A stretch of DNA of 8,162 bases from an uncultured Lachnospiraceae bacterium (GTDB taxonomy: Bacteria > Bacillota > Clostridia > Lachnospirales > Lachnospiraceae), in the NCBI GenBank assembly GCA_937915975.1, contig CALGGL010000226.1:1-8162 (forward strand), written 5' to 3'. Position numbers and translations under genes: made by a program. Below are positions 1 through 5,749 of the stretch, one piece after another. Numbering within the stretch: position 1 is the first letter of the stretch; every line of letters begins with the position of its first letter. The notes under the pieces were generated by a model. The model was not told the origin of the DNA. It was given only the letters and a program-made list of their open reading frames with translations, and did no database searches.

Positions 1-304
1 TGTCGGCAGGATATGGGTGTAGCTGCCGGTAGAAAAAATAAATGGGTGCGATATCATATATAGGTCTTAAGAAGGACCATTTTAAGACGCGTTCACTTAG
101 CGAAATATAATGAAGGAAAAAGGGATTAAAAACATTTGCATTTTTGCAAAAATGATTTTAATCCCTTTTTTCTGAAATTATATTGAGGTTAGTGAGCCTG
201 CGTCGATAACTGAGCGAGAGCGTGTCCTTCGAAGACCTGATATATGATGAGCACCCTCTAAGAAAACTTACTCCGGCAGCTACACCCTCTATATCCTGAC
301 GACC
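1..304. repeat. Long imperfect inverted repeat (fold-back element), about 300 bp
   Basis: The two halves of this gene-free stretch are collinear reverse complements. Blocks read directly are 15-29 with 273-287 (15 exact bases, GGGTGTAGCTGCCGG), 44-49 with 251-256, 53-60 with 241-248, 62-68 with 232-238, 71-77 with 224-230, 86-90 with 200-204, 93-97 with 191-195, 104-111 with 177-184 and 117-131 with 156-171. The outermost block (CAGGATAT, 7-14, with 291-298) nearly reaches base 1, so the repeat may continue outside the window. No ORF of note lies inside. A MITE-like non-autonomous mobile element or a long hairpin RNA would both fit. No flanking target-site duplication can be checked because the left edge is missing. 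It lies about 24 bp past the stop codon of the chemotaxis receptor. The pairing is certain; the biological class is inference. Confidence 0.75.
117..171. terminator. Bidirectional intrinsic terminator-like hairpin at the centre of the fold-back
   Basis: The arm AAAAAGGGATTAAAA (117-131) pairs with TTTTAATCCCTTTTTT (156-171). Between them a second short stem pairs CATTTGCA (133-140) with TGCAAAAATG (145-154). An A-tract precedes and a T-tract follows the GGGATT/AATCCC stem on both strands, so it can end transcription from either direction. It would be the terminator of the minus-strand FIST-MCP operon, about 157 nt past that operon's last stop codon, and of any rightward transcript entering from the left. 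The GC content of the stem is low, so efficiency is uncertain. Confidence 0.6.
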
Positions 305-327
305 ACCTTCACCCGATAAACCGTAAC

Positions 328-1287
328 TTAGTTATCCTTGATAAGGTATGGCAGCTGTCCGATCATGTTGTTGAAGTCCTCGAAGAGGGTACCCTTTTCG
401 GTGTCGGACATCTTGATGTCATTTATCTGCTGGATTGATGCATCAAAGTTTCTTGCTGTTTTATCGACATACATTGTGATGTTGTCAACACTTTGCTTGC
501 TTTCGGAAACCGCATCGGTTATGGAAGAACTGACTCTTTCGATATTTTCAACATTCTTGCTTACATTGTTGAAGATTTCATGAGTACCGGCAACGTTTTC
601 TATACTGGTGTTAAGTGCTGATTTGGATTCCTCAAGAGATTTATTAAGGTCGGCGGTGGTACTGCCTACATCCTCGATGCTCTTGTTTACATCACTTATT
701 AAGAGTTTGATTTCATCTGCAAGCTTTCTTACTTCTTCGGCAACTATTGCAAAGCCTCGTCCCTGTTCACCGGCTCTGGCTGCTTCAATGGAAGCGTTAA
801 GAGCCAGAAGATTGGTCTGGTTTGCTATGGCTGTGATACCTTCGGTGGAGGCTTTGATATGCTCAACTGCTTCAAGAAGATTGTGGAAAATTGAATCCAT
901 ATCTTCAAAACGCTCTGTAACCACGTTAGAGCTGTTACGAAGAACTTCAACCTGTTCCTGGGCTGTGGCAACTGAAGTTTCTATACCGTTTTTAACATCA
1001 CTGAAATTATTGGCAACAGAGATAATGTTGTCAAAGTTATCCTGCATATTGTTACATTCTGAAAGGAGGGTCTGGTTTTCGCTTGCCATATGCTCCATAG
1101 TCTGATATATACCGTCTATACCGCGTACTGTTTTAAGATTTTGTTTAACAAGCTCATCGTTTGTATTCTTTAAAAAGTTAACTGTAGACAGCATAACATC
1201 TTTGTTGTTGGATGTATTATTGGCTACAGGAATAAACTGCTGTTCAGGTATCATTTGTTCGGAATTCTTTTTACTGAATAAACCCAT
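328..1287 (-). CDS. Soluble methyl-accepting chemotaxis protein (no transmembrane or HAMP domain)
   Basis: This is a cytoplasmic chemoreceptor of 319 residues, expected to drive the CheA kinase with CheW. The signature is the highly conserved hairpin tip at residues about 151-192, with [18 protein letters not shown] followed by [15 protein letters not shown]. The flanking sequence is helical and heptad-like, as expected for the antiparallel MCP coiled coil. There is no hydrophobic segment, no HAMP and no separate ligand domain; residues 1-35 are a polar leader. The start is the ATG at 1287, which has GGGAGG (1296-1301) 8 nt upstream. An in-frame ATG at 1308 would overlap the upstream stop codon and lacks this ribosome site. 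It lies 13 bp downstream of the FIST gene in the same operon, so FIST may supply the sensory input; that partnership is inferred. There is no C-terminal CheR-binding pentapeptide. Confidence 0.93.
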   Translation of the reverse strand: MGLFSKKNSEQMIPEQQFIPVANNTSNNKDVMLSTVNFLKNTNDELVKQNLKTVRGIDGIYQTMEHMASENQTLLSECNNMQDNFDNIISVANNFSDVKNGIETSVATAQEQVEVLRNSSNVVTERFEDMDSIFHNLLEAVEHIKASTEGITAIANQTNLLALNASIEAARAGEQGRGFAIVAEEVRKLADEIKLLISDVNKSIEDVGSTTADLNKSLEESKSALNTSIENVAGTHEIFNNVSKNVENIERVSSSITDAVSESKQSVDNITMYVDKTARNFDASIQQINDIKMSDTEKGTLFEDFNNMIGQLPYLIKDN

Positions 1288-1300
1288 TTTGTCTACCTCC

Positions 1301-2353
1301 CTAATCAAATGCTATACAGCACATGGTCTGATTTATATGCTGCTTACAATAATGCTCACCTACGCCTACAAGCCCGGCATGGCTGTTATATCTGTTCATC
1401 TCTCTGAAGTAATCGTTAAGATATCCCTCCTGCTGGAATAAAAGGTAGCGGAACAGGCAATTGACGGAAATGATTCCGGAAACCCTTCCCAAATCCTGCT
1501 GCATTTTATCAAGAGTATCCTTTACTATTTGCTTATAGTCCTTAAGCTCCATAAGAGTAAGAATATCCATATCGTTGACCTGCTTGTAGCAGTTTAAGGC
1601 AGTTCCTGTAATTTCCTTAATCGAAATCAGGTATGTCTCCTGACCGTAAACACGTCCGAAAGGATTCTTAAATGTCTGGGTTGCAACCTCCTCATCGGAT
1701 ATTCCCAAAACATCCTGATAAAATCTTGCTGCCGGATGACCGTCAACCTCTACCAAGGTCATATTTTCCGGAACTGTTTTGGTTGCCACGAATCTTTGTC
1801 CGGTCGGAAGATAAATGTTTTCCTTATAAGCACGGATTTTGCCTGTTTTGTTTCGAAGCATAAGAAATGCACAGGCGTCCTTGTATATGTATCCGTTTAC
1901 TGAAATGGTCGGTCCGTCAACTGTTCCTCCGATAAGCGGAATATTTCTTTTGTCAAGCTCTGTGTTCAGAGTTGTAACAAGCTTTCCGTCGCAGCCGGTT
2001 GTAAAGTCAAAACAGGCTGAATTACCTGCACCTGCACCAACGGCCGATATAGCATCGGTTAATCTCTTGATATATTTTACAGGCATGGTTGATAGCTCTT
2101 CAAGTGCACCCGCACAGGCAGCTACCTCATATAAGCCTATAAGGGTAACTCCGCCTTCAGTAGCAGATGTTCCCGCATAGCTTATGCCTATTCCTCCGAT
2201 ACTCGGAACACCCTTGTACATATCGGCAAGCTCATGTACATGTCTTTCAAAATTGTCGGCACTTGTCATAAGAATTAAAGCGTCGGGATTGTTGATGGTT
2301 GAAGCCGCATCTCTTAGATTGCCGCTTGCGCTTTGACCATAGATTTGTTTCAT
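1301..2353 (-). CDS. FIST domain (FIST_N/FIST_C) sensory protein
   Basis: This 350-residue soluble protein shows the FIST architecture. The N-terminal half (about 25-195) has glycine-rich strands such as [16 protein letters not shown] (53-68) and IGGTVDG (141-147). The C-terminal half (about 205-345) ends in the diagnostic [14 protein letters not shown] (330-343), which resembles the family pattern GE-x(n)-HxNQT. FIST domains occur in bacterial signal-transduction proteins and are proposed to bind small ligands such as amino acids; the ligand here is unknown. There is no membrane segment or signal peptide. The start ATG has AAGGAGGT (2361-2368) 7 nt upstream. It is the first gene of an operon with the soluble MCP, which lacks its own sensor domain, so a FIST-to-MCP signalling pair is a reasonable inference. 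Its promoter faces that of the GGDEF-EAL gene. Confidence 0.87.
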   Translation of the reverse strand: MKQIYGQSASGNLRDAASTINNPDALILMTSADNFERHVHELADMYKGVPSIGGIGISYAGTSATEGGVTLIGLYEVAACAGALEELSTMPVKYIKRLTDAISAVGAGAGNSACFDFTTGCDGKLVTTLNTELDKRNIPLIGGTVDGPTISVNGYIYKDACAFLMLRNKTGKIRAYKENIYLPTGQRFVATKTVPENMTLVEVDGHPAARFYQDVLGISDEEVATQTFKNPFGRVYGQETYLISIKEITGTALNCYKQVNDMDILTLMELKDYKQIVKDTLDKMQQDLGRVSGIISVNCLFRYLLFQQEGYLNDYFREMNRYNSHAGLVGVGEHYCKQHINQTMCCIAFD

Positions 2354-2360
2354 TGTGTCT

Positions 2361-2368
2361 ACCTCCTT
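2361..2368 (-). promoter_or_regulatory. Strong ribosome binding site of the FIST gene
   Basis: The minus strand reads AAGGAGGT, near-perfect complementarity to the 3' end of 16S rRNA, with 7 nt to the ATG at 2353. It fixes the start of the FIST gene. Confidence 0.85.
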
Positions 2369-2400
2369 AAGTATGATTTTCCCCGGTTATATATAATAGA

Positions 2401-2429
2401 ATTGTATCATTAAATTAACTAAAAGTCTA
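2401..2429 (-). promoter_or_regulatory. Sigma-A type promoter of the FIST-MCP operon
   Basis: On the minus strand, -35 TAGACT (2424-2429) and -10 TACAAT (2401-2406) are separated by exactly 17 bp. TG sits one base before the -10 (extended -10). The expected transcript start is near 2394, giving a leader of about 40 nt. This is a consensus match by eye and has not been tested. Confidence 0.6.
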
Positions 2430-2445
2430 TCGGAATTCTTTATAT

Positions 2446-2468
2446 AAGTGTCATAAGGACAGACACTT
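2446..2468. promoter_or_regulatory. Inverted repeat AAGTGTC-N9-GACACTT, candidate operator
   Basis: There are two perfect 7-bp arms, 2446-2452 and 2462-2468, with a 9-bp spacer. It sits 17 bp upstream of the FIST -35 box and about 64 bp upstream of the GGDEF-EAL -35 box, a typical location for an activator or shared regulator. Its core (AGTGT/ACACT) is the same as in the palindrome at 2562-2580. The function is inferred from position and symmetry only. Confidence 0.35.
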
Positions 2469-2531
2469 TGCTCATTTCCGTAACATACTTGATAAGAAAA
2501 ATTTTTTGCTGCTAATTTTATAAGGTATTTA

Positions 2532-2560
2532 GTGACTTTTTCGTTAAAATAGTGTATAAT
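2532..2560 (+). promoter_or_regulatory. Sigma-A type promoter of the GGDEF-EAL gene
   Basis: A perfect -10 TATAAT (2555-2560) lies 17 bp downstream of GTGACT (2532-2537), which matches 4 of 6 bases of TTGACA. The predicted transcript start is near 2567, which falls inside the palindrome at 2562-2580. Confidence 0.65.
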
Positions 2561-2561
2561 A

Positions 2562-2580
2562 AAAACACTTATAGTGTTTT
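2562..2580. promoter_or_regulatory. Perfect palindrome overlapping the predicted transcription start, candidate repressor operator
   Basis: AAAACACT (2562-2569) and AGTGTTTT (2573-2580) are perfect 8-bp arms with a TAT spacer. It starts 1 bp after the -10 box, an ideal place for a repressor to block RNA polymerase. It could instead be a small 5' mRNA hairpin. It shares the ACACT/AGTGT core with the repeat at 2446-2468. Confidence 0.4.
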
Positions 2581-2665
2581 GGGAACATTGTGATACTTTT
2601 TAGATTAAAGATTACGAATCGATAATAGATAAAATAATTAATACACATGGGGGCGGCAGAAGAAT

Positions 2666-4333
2666 ATGGTTAATAATGAACTTTTACTGAAAGTGTCCGA
2701 GATGATTAAAGAACATCCGGAGTCGATGGAGATTAACAGGGAGGCTTTAAGATATGTTGCAGAGCGTTACCCTATAGGAAGGATATATTCGGTTGTATAT
2801 ATTGATGTAAAGATGCTTCCTTTTGACAGGGAGAAGGCTGAGTCTATGCTCCTTGACACTGATGATTTTTCACCGGAGGGAAAGTTTGATGTTGAGATGG
2901 AGTTTGGAAAATGCGGAAGGATAATATCCAGTGTTTATCCAACCAAAGAGGTTGGCGAGTTTTCCGAAGAACAAAAGAGTGATATCAAAGTTATAGCTCA
3001 GTTGTTCCATTTTTATTATGGTCAATATAAGATTATGTATTCTCTGACAAAAGCAACAACCAATAACCATATGACAGGACTCTATAACCCTAAGGGATAT
3101 ATTATGAAATGTATGGAGATAGCCCATAAGGGAGATATAAACCAGTATGACAGCTGCTATTTTAATATAAAGGGCTTTGGCCTTGCCAATAATGTGTTCG
3201 GACCTGTTGAGGGTGATAATATTATCAAAAGATATGCACATGATCTTGAAAATTTCAGAGAAGAGGACGAGGTTGTAGGCCATCTTGGCGGAGACAATTT
3301 TGTTGCCTTAATCAAGCGTTCGAGAATAGAAGATTTCATAGAATATATAATGAATTATGAGGGCTACGGTTTTAAGTCGGATGTCAAAAAACCGATTAAA
3401 TTTGCTGCATGTATGGGTGTCGCACCTTTAAATGTTAAGGGCACAAGAGTTAATGATGTTATATCCGAAGCATCTCTTGCTTTTGGCTTTGCCAGAGCTA
3501 CAAAGCAGGAAATAGTTGTTCTTGATGAGGCGATGAGAGAAAGACTTCTTCAGAGAAAGAAGATTGAGGAGAGATTCGAAAAGGCCATTGAAAACGGTGA
3601 ATTTGTTCCGTATTTCCAGCCTAAGGTTGATATAAGAACAGGAAAACTTGTCGGTGCTGAGGCACTTTCAAGATGGATAAGAGACGGTAAGCTGGTTAGT
3701 CCTGCGGAGTTTATTCCTGTACTTGAGGGAAACGGTAATATCACGGTGCTTGACTTTTACATATTTGAAGAAACCTGTAAGCTTCAGGCAGAATGGGCAG
3801 CTAAGGGATATGATACTGTTCCTATATCCGTAAACTTTTCAAGAAAACATCTTGATGATGATTTTCTTGCAGACAGAATCAATCAGATTATAAGTCATTA
3901 CGGCGTTGATAGAGACAAGATAGTATGTGAGATTACAGAAACCGCAGATTATGATGAAAAAGAACTTATGACAAACTTCCTTAACAGGATGCAGATTTAC
4001 AATATAAAAACCTCAATAGATGACTTTGGTACAGGTTATTCTTCTCTCGGTGTTTTGAGGGATTTTGCGGTAAATGAAATTAAGATTGACCGTTCCTTTG
4101 TAAACCGTGCTGAATTTGCGAACAGAGACCGTGTTATTGTCGGTAGTATCGTTAATATGGCAAAAAGTCTTGACCTTGACGTAATCACAGAGGGAGTTGA
4201 GACGGACAGTCAGCTTGCGTTTCTTAAGGAACTCGGATGCTTTTATGTTCAGGGATTTTACTTTGACAAGCCTTTACCGATGAAGGATTTTGAAGCACGT
4301 CTTTTGGGCGGTGGCTACAAAGTTAATGGTTAG
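2666..4333 (+). CDS. GGDEF-EAL protein, probable c-di-GMP phosphodiesterase with degenerate cyclase domain
   Basis: This soluble 555-residue protein has three parts. An N-terminal domain at about 1-125 may be GAF-like but is not clearly recognised. A GGDEF domain follows at about 130-290, then an EAL domain at about 300-548. The cyclase site is degenerate: GGDNF (208-212) replaces GGD/EEF, and the metal-binding FDxD segment reads FNIKGF (166-171), so c-di-GMP synthesis is unlikely. The phosphodiesterase site looks complete: E332 of EALSRW, N390, E422, D452-D453 in DDFGTGYSSL, K473 in KIDRSF, E509 in TEGVET and Q529 in VQGF. It should hydrolyse c-di-GMP to pGpG, with the GGDEF domain possibly serving as a GTP sensor, as known for some family members. 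The start ATG has a GGGGGCGG stretch (2649-2656) as its only ribosome site, 9 nt upstream and weaker than usual. It is transcribed divergently from FIST-MCP. Confidence 0.92.
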   Translation: MVNNELLLKVSEMIKEHPESMEINREALRYVAERYPIGRIYSVVYIDVKMLPFDREKAESMLLDTDDFSPEGKFDVEMEFGKCGRIISSVYPTKEVGEFSEEQKSDIKVIAQLFHFYYGQYKIMYSLTKATTNNHMTGLYNPKGYIMKCMEIAHKGDINQYDSCYFNIKGFGLANNVFGPVEGDNIIKRYAHDLENFREEDEVVGHLGGDNFVALIKRSRIEDFIEYIMNYEGYGFKSDVKKPIKFAACMGVAPLNVKGTRVNDVISEASLAFGFARATKQEIVVLDEAMRERLLQRKKIEERFEKAIENGEFVPYFQPKVDIRTGKLVGAEALSRWIRDGKLVSPAEFIPVLEGNGNITVLDFYIFEETCKLQAEWAAKGYDTVPISVNFSRKHLDDDFLADRINQIISHYGVDRDKIVCEITETADYDEKELMTNFLNRMQIYNIKTSIDDFGTGYSSLGVLRDFAVNEIKIDRSFVNRAEFANRDRVIVGSIVNMAKSLDLDVITEGVETDSQLAFLKELGCFYVQGFYFDKPLPMKDFEARLLGGGYKVNG

Positions 4334-4375
4334 ATTTAATAAAAAAGCGAAGGTAATATAAGGAGTTATAGATTA

Positions 4376-4876
4376 ATGCAGAGTTTAGTTGATTGGTATA
4401 ATGGTTCGCTCGGTAATTTTATGCCGAAGGAGGTTTTTGTTTTCCTTGTTTCCATGCTTCCGCTTATAGAATTAAGAGGGGGACTTGTGGTTGCATCACT
4501 GCTAAAGATTCCGCTTTTAAAGGCAAATATAATCTGTATATTGGGTAATATCATTCCGATACCTTTTATTTTGTTATTTATTAAAAAGATATTTGAATTT
4601 ATGAAAAATCACAATATATTTAAGGGCTTTGTGGTTAAGCTTGAGGAAAGAGCCAGAAAAAAGTCCGACGGAGCCGAAAAGGGAGAATTTTTTTTCCTGC
4701 TTTTGTTTGTAGGAATTCCTCTTCCCGGAACAGGAGGCTGGACGGGCTCGCTTATTGCGTCACTTCTTGAATTCGATATTAAGAAAGCTTCAATTGCCAT
4801 TTTTGTGGGAATTTTGATGGCTGCCATTATTATGGATATTGTTTCTTATGGCGTTTTGGGAAGTATCGTAGGTTAG
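4376..4876 (+). CDS. Small multi-drug export family (COG2426, Sm_multidrug_ex) membrane protein
   Basis: This 166-residue integral membrane protein shows the landmarks of the COG2426 family: LPLIELRGGL near the N-terminus (28-37), GNIIPIPF (57-64), a basic loop KLEERARKKSDG (88-99), and the conserved GIPLPGTGGWTG (113-124), which is probably a re-entrant segment. Membrane spans are roughly 18-42, 48-70, 105-130 and 138-162. The family name implies small-molecule export, but no substrate is established. Remote kinship to the DedA/VTT membrane proteins has been proposed, and the PxP-G pattern is in keeping with that. The start ATG has AAGGAG (4360-4365) 10 nt upstream. It follows the EAL gene by 42 bp with no promoter or terminator seen between, so co-transcription is likely. 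Confidence 0.85.
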   Translation: MQSLVDWYNGSLGNFMPKEVFVFLVSMLPLIELRGGLVVASLLKIPLLKANIICILGNIIPIPFILLFIKKIFEFMKNHNIFKGFVVKLEERARKKSDGAEKGEFFFLLLFVGIPLPGTGGWTGSLIASLLEFDIKKASIAIFVGILMAAIIMDIVSYGVLGSIVG

Positions 4877-4933
4877 CGCTTACATTATATATTACATTGA
4901 TTTTTAAGATATTTTTAAGTTGCAAATAATTGA

Positions 4934-4962
4934 TTGATATGCATTGCATTTTGTGATAGTAT
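4934..4962 (+). promoter_or_regulatory. Extended -10 promoter of the cdaA operon
   Basis: -35 TTGATA (4934-4939) and -10 TAGTAT (4957-4962) have a 17-bp spacer, with TG at 4954-4955 giving an extended -10. The predicted start is near 4969, about 40 nt ahead of the GTG at 5009. It separates the downstream four-gene operon from the COG2426 gene. No hairpin terminator is visible in 4877-4933, so read-through from upstream is also possible. Confidence 0.55.
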
Positions 4963-5008
4963 TAGAAAGATGTTATGCCGAAAAAAGTATTTTGAGGAGA
5001 TATGAATC

Positions 5009-5749
5009 GTGTTGGACGAAAATAAGGTCAGACTTATGACCAGACTTTCCATATTTGAAAAAAAAGAAAAAAATGACGCACTTCCTATGAGCAGATTCTT
5101 CGAAAGGGATTATGTCAGATTTAACGTGTTGAAAACATTGGTTGCAGCGACAATTGTTTATTGGACGGTTGTTGGTGCTTATGTTTTTATCAGCTTTGAG
5201 GTTATACTTGCTCAGATTAATAATATGGATTATTTCGGAGTAATGTACAGAATTCTCGGCTGGTATGTGGTGTTTGGCTTTGTTTATTTTGTGTTTGCAT
5301 ACCTTGTATATTCATACAGATATAACAGCAAACGAAAAGGTCTTGCAAGATATAACAGTGATTTAAAGGATTTGATAGAGCTTTCCGGCGGACCTATGCA
5401 CCGCGGAAAATTAGTTAAAAATTCGAACATTAAGGTGATTAAGGATGATGAAGCGGTAAAGAAAAATGCTTCTTCGGAGAATAACAACAAAAATGTTGTT
5501 AACAGAACGGAAATGTTGAATAACCGCCTTAAACAGGAAGAGGAAGAAAGAAACAGACAGATTATAGAAAACTCCAGAAGACTTGAAGAACAGCGCGCAA
5601 AAAAGAAAGCGCTGGAGGAGCAAAAGAAAAGAGAGGCTGAGGAGACAAGACTTCAGATAAGACAGCGCCGTATGGCTCTTGAGGAAGAGCAAAGGCAAAA
5701 GAGAATGCAGGAATATGCTGAATCTTACAGGAAAGGGGATAACAAATAA
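5009..5749 (+). CDS. Uncharacterised two-helix membrane protein with charged coiled-coil C-terminus
   Basis: I do not recognise a named family. The 246-residue product has a charged N-terminus (1-40) and two hydrophobic segments at about 42-63 and 82-103. A linker follows, then a long Glu/Lys/Arg/Gln-rich helix at about 170-240 that should form a coiled coil; both ends are predicted to be cytoplasmic. There is no catalytic motif. The start is GTG at 5009 with GAGGAG (4994-4999) 9 nt upstream. The ATG at 5002 is out of frame, and the TTG at 5012 is a poorer fit to the ribosome site. It is the first gene of the operon leading to cdaA-cdaR; its stop codon overlaps the next start by one base (TAATG), implying translational coupling. 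A scaffold or regulator of the membrane-bound c-di-AMP synthase is possible from context but unproven. Confidence 0.85.
   Translation: MLDENKVRLMTRLSIFEKKEKNDALPMSRFFERDYVRFNVLKTLVAATIVYWTVVGAYVFISFEVILAQINNMDYFGVMYRILGWYVVFGFVYFVFAYLVYSYRYNSKRKGLARYNSDLKDLIELSGGPMHRGKLVKNSNIKVIKDDEAVKKNASSENNNKNVVNRTEMLNNRLKQEEEERNRQIIENSRRLEEQRAKKKALEEQKKREAEETRLQIRQRRMALEEEQRQKRMQEYAESYRKGDNK

Larger units (their letters stand above)
2354..2665. other. Divergent regulatory intergenic region (312 bp)
   Basis: This AT-rich stretch lies between two divergently transcribed units and contains no credible ORF. It holds the FIST operon promoter (2401-2429, minus), the GGDEF-EAL promoter (2532-2560, plus), an inverted repeat AAGTGTC-N9-GACACTT (2446-2468), and a palindrome at the predicted GGDEF-EAL start site (2562-2580). 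The GGDEF-EAL leader would be about 100 nt. I see no recognisable c-di-GMP riboswitch or other known riboswitch in that leader. Confidence 0.7.

Noticed and set aside
1..304. CRISPR array or tRNA/rRNA gene at the left end
   Set aside because: The repeat occurs once in inverted orientation, not as spaced direct repeats, and nothing resembles a tRNA cloverleaf or rRNA.
338..1105. Open frames on the plus strand within the MCP gene
   Set aside because: They are antisense shadows of a strongly conserved coding sequence, with no ribosome sites and low-complexity products.
1288..1308. Longer MCP start at the ATG at 1308, adding seven residues
   Set aside because: It would overlap the end of the FIST gene and has no ribosome site; the ATG at 1287 has GGGAGG 8 nt upstream.
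2567..2665. A c-di-GMP (GEMM) riboswitch in the 100-nt leader of the GGDEF-EAL gene
   Set aside because: The leader is AT-rich and has none of the conserved GEMM stem-loop sequence; only the short palindrome at its 5' end folds.
2870..3744. Minus-strand open frames inside the GGDEF-EAL gene
   Set aside because: They run opposite to conserved catalytic motifs, have no family resemblance, and reflect codon bias of the real gene.
4877..5008. A c-di-AMP (ydaO-type) riboswitch or a terminator between the COG2426 gene and the cdaA operon
   Set aside because: The gap is only 132 bp, AT-rich, without the conserved ydaO sequence blocks or a GC-rich stem with a T-tract; only a promoter is visible.
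5002..5025. ATG at 5002 as a start in front of the coiled-coil membrane protein
   Set aside because: It is out of frame with the long gene and reaches a stop after seven codons; the GTG at 5009 is in frame with proper spacing.
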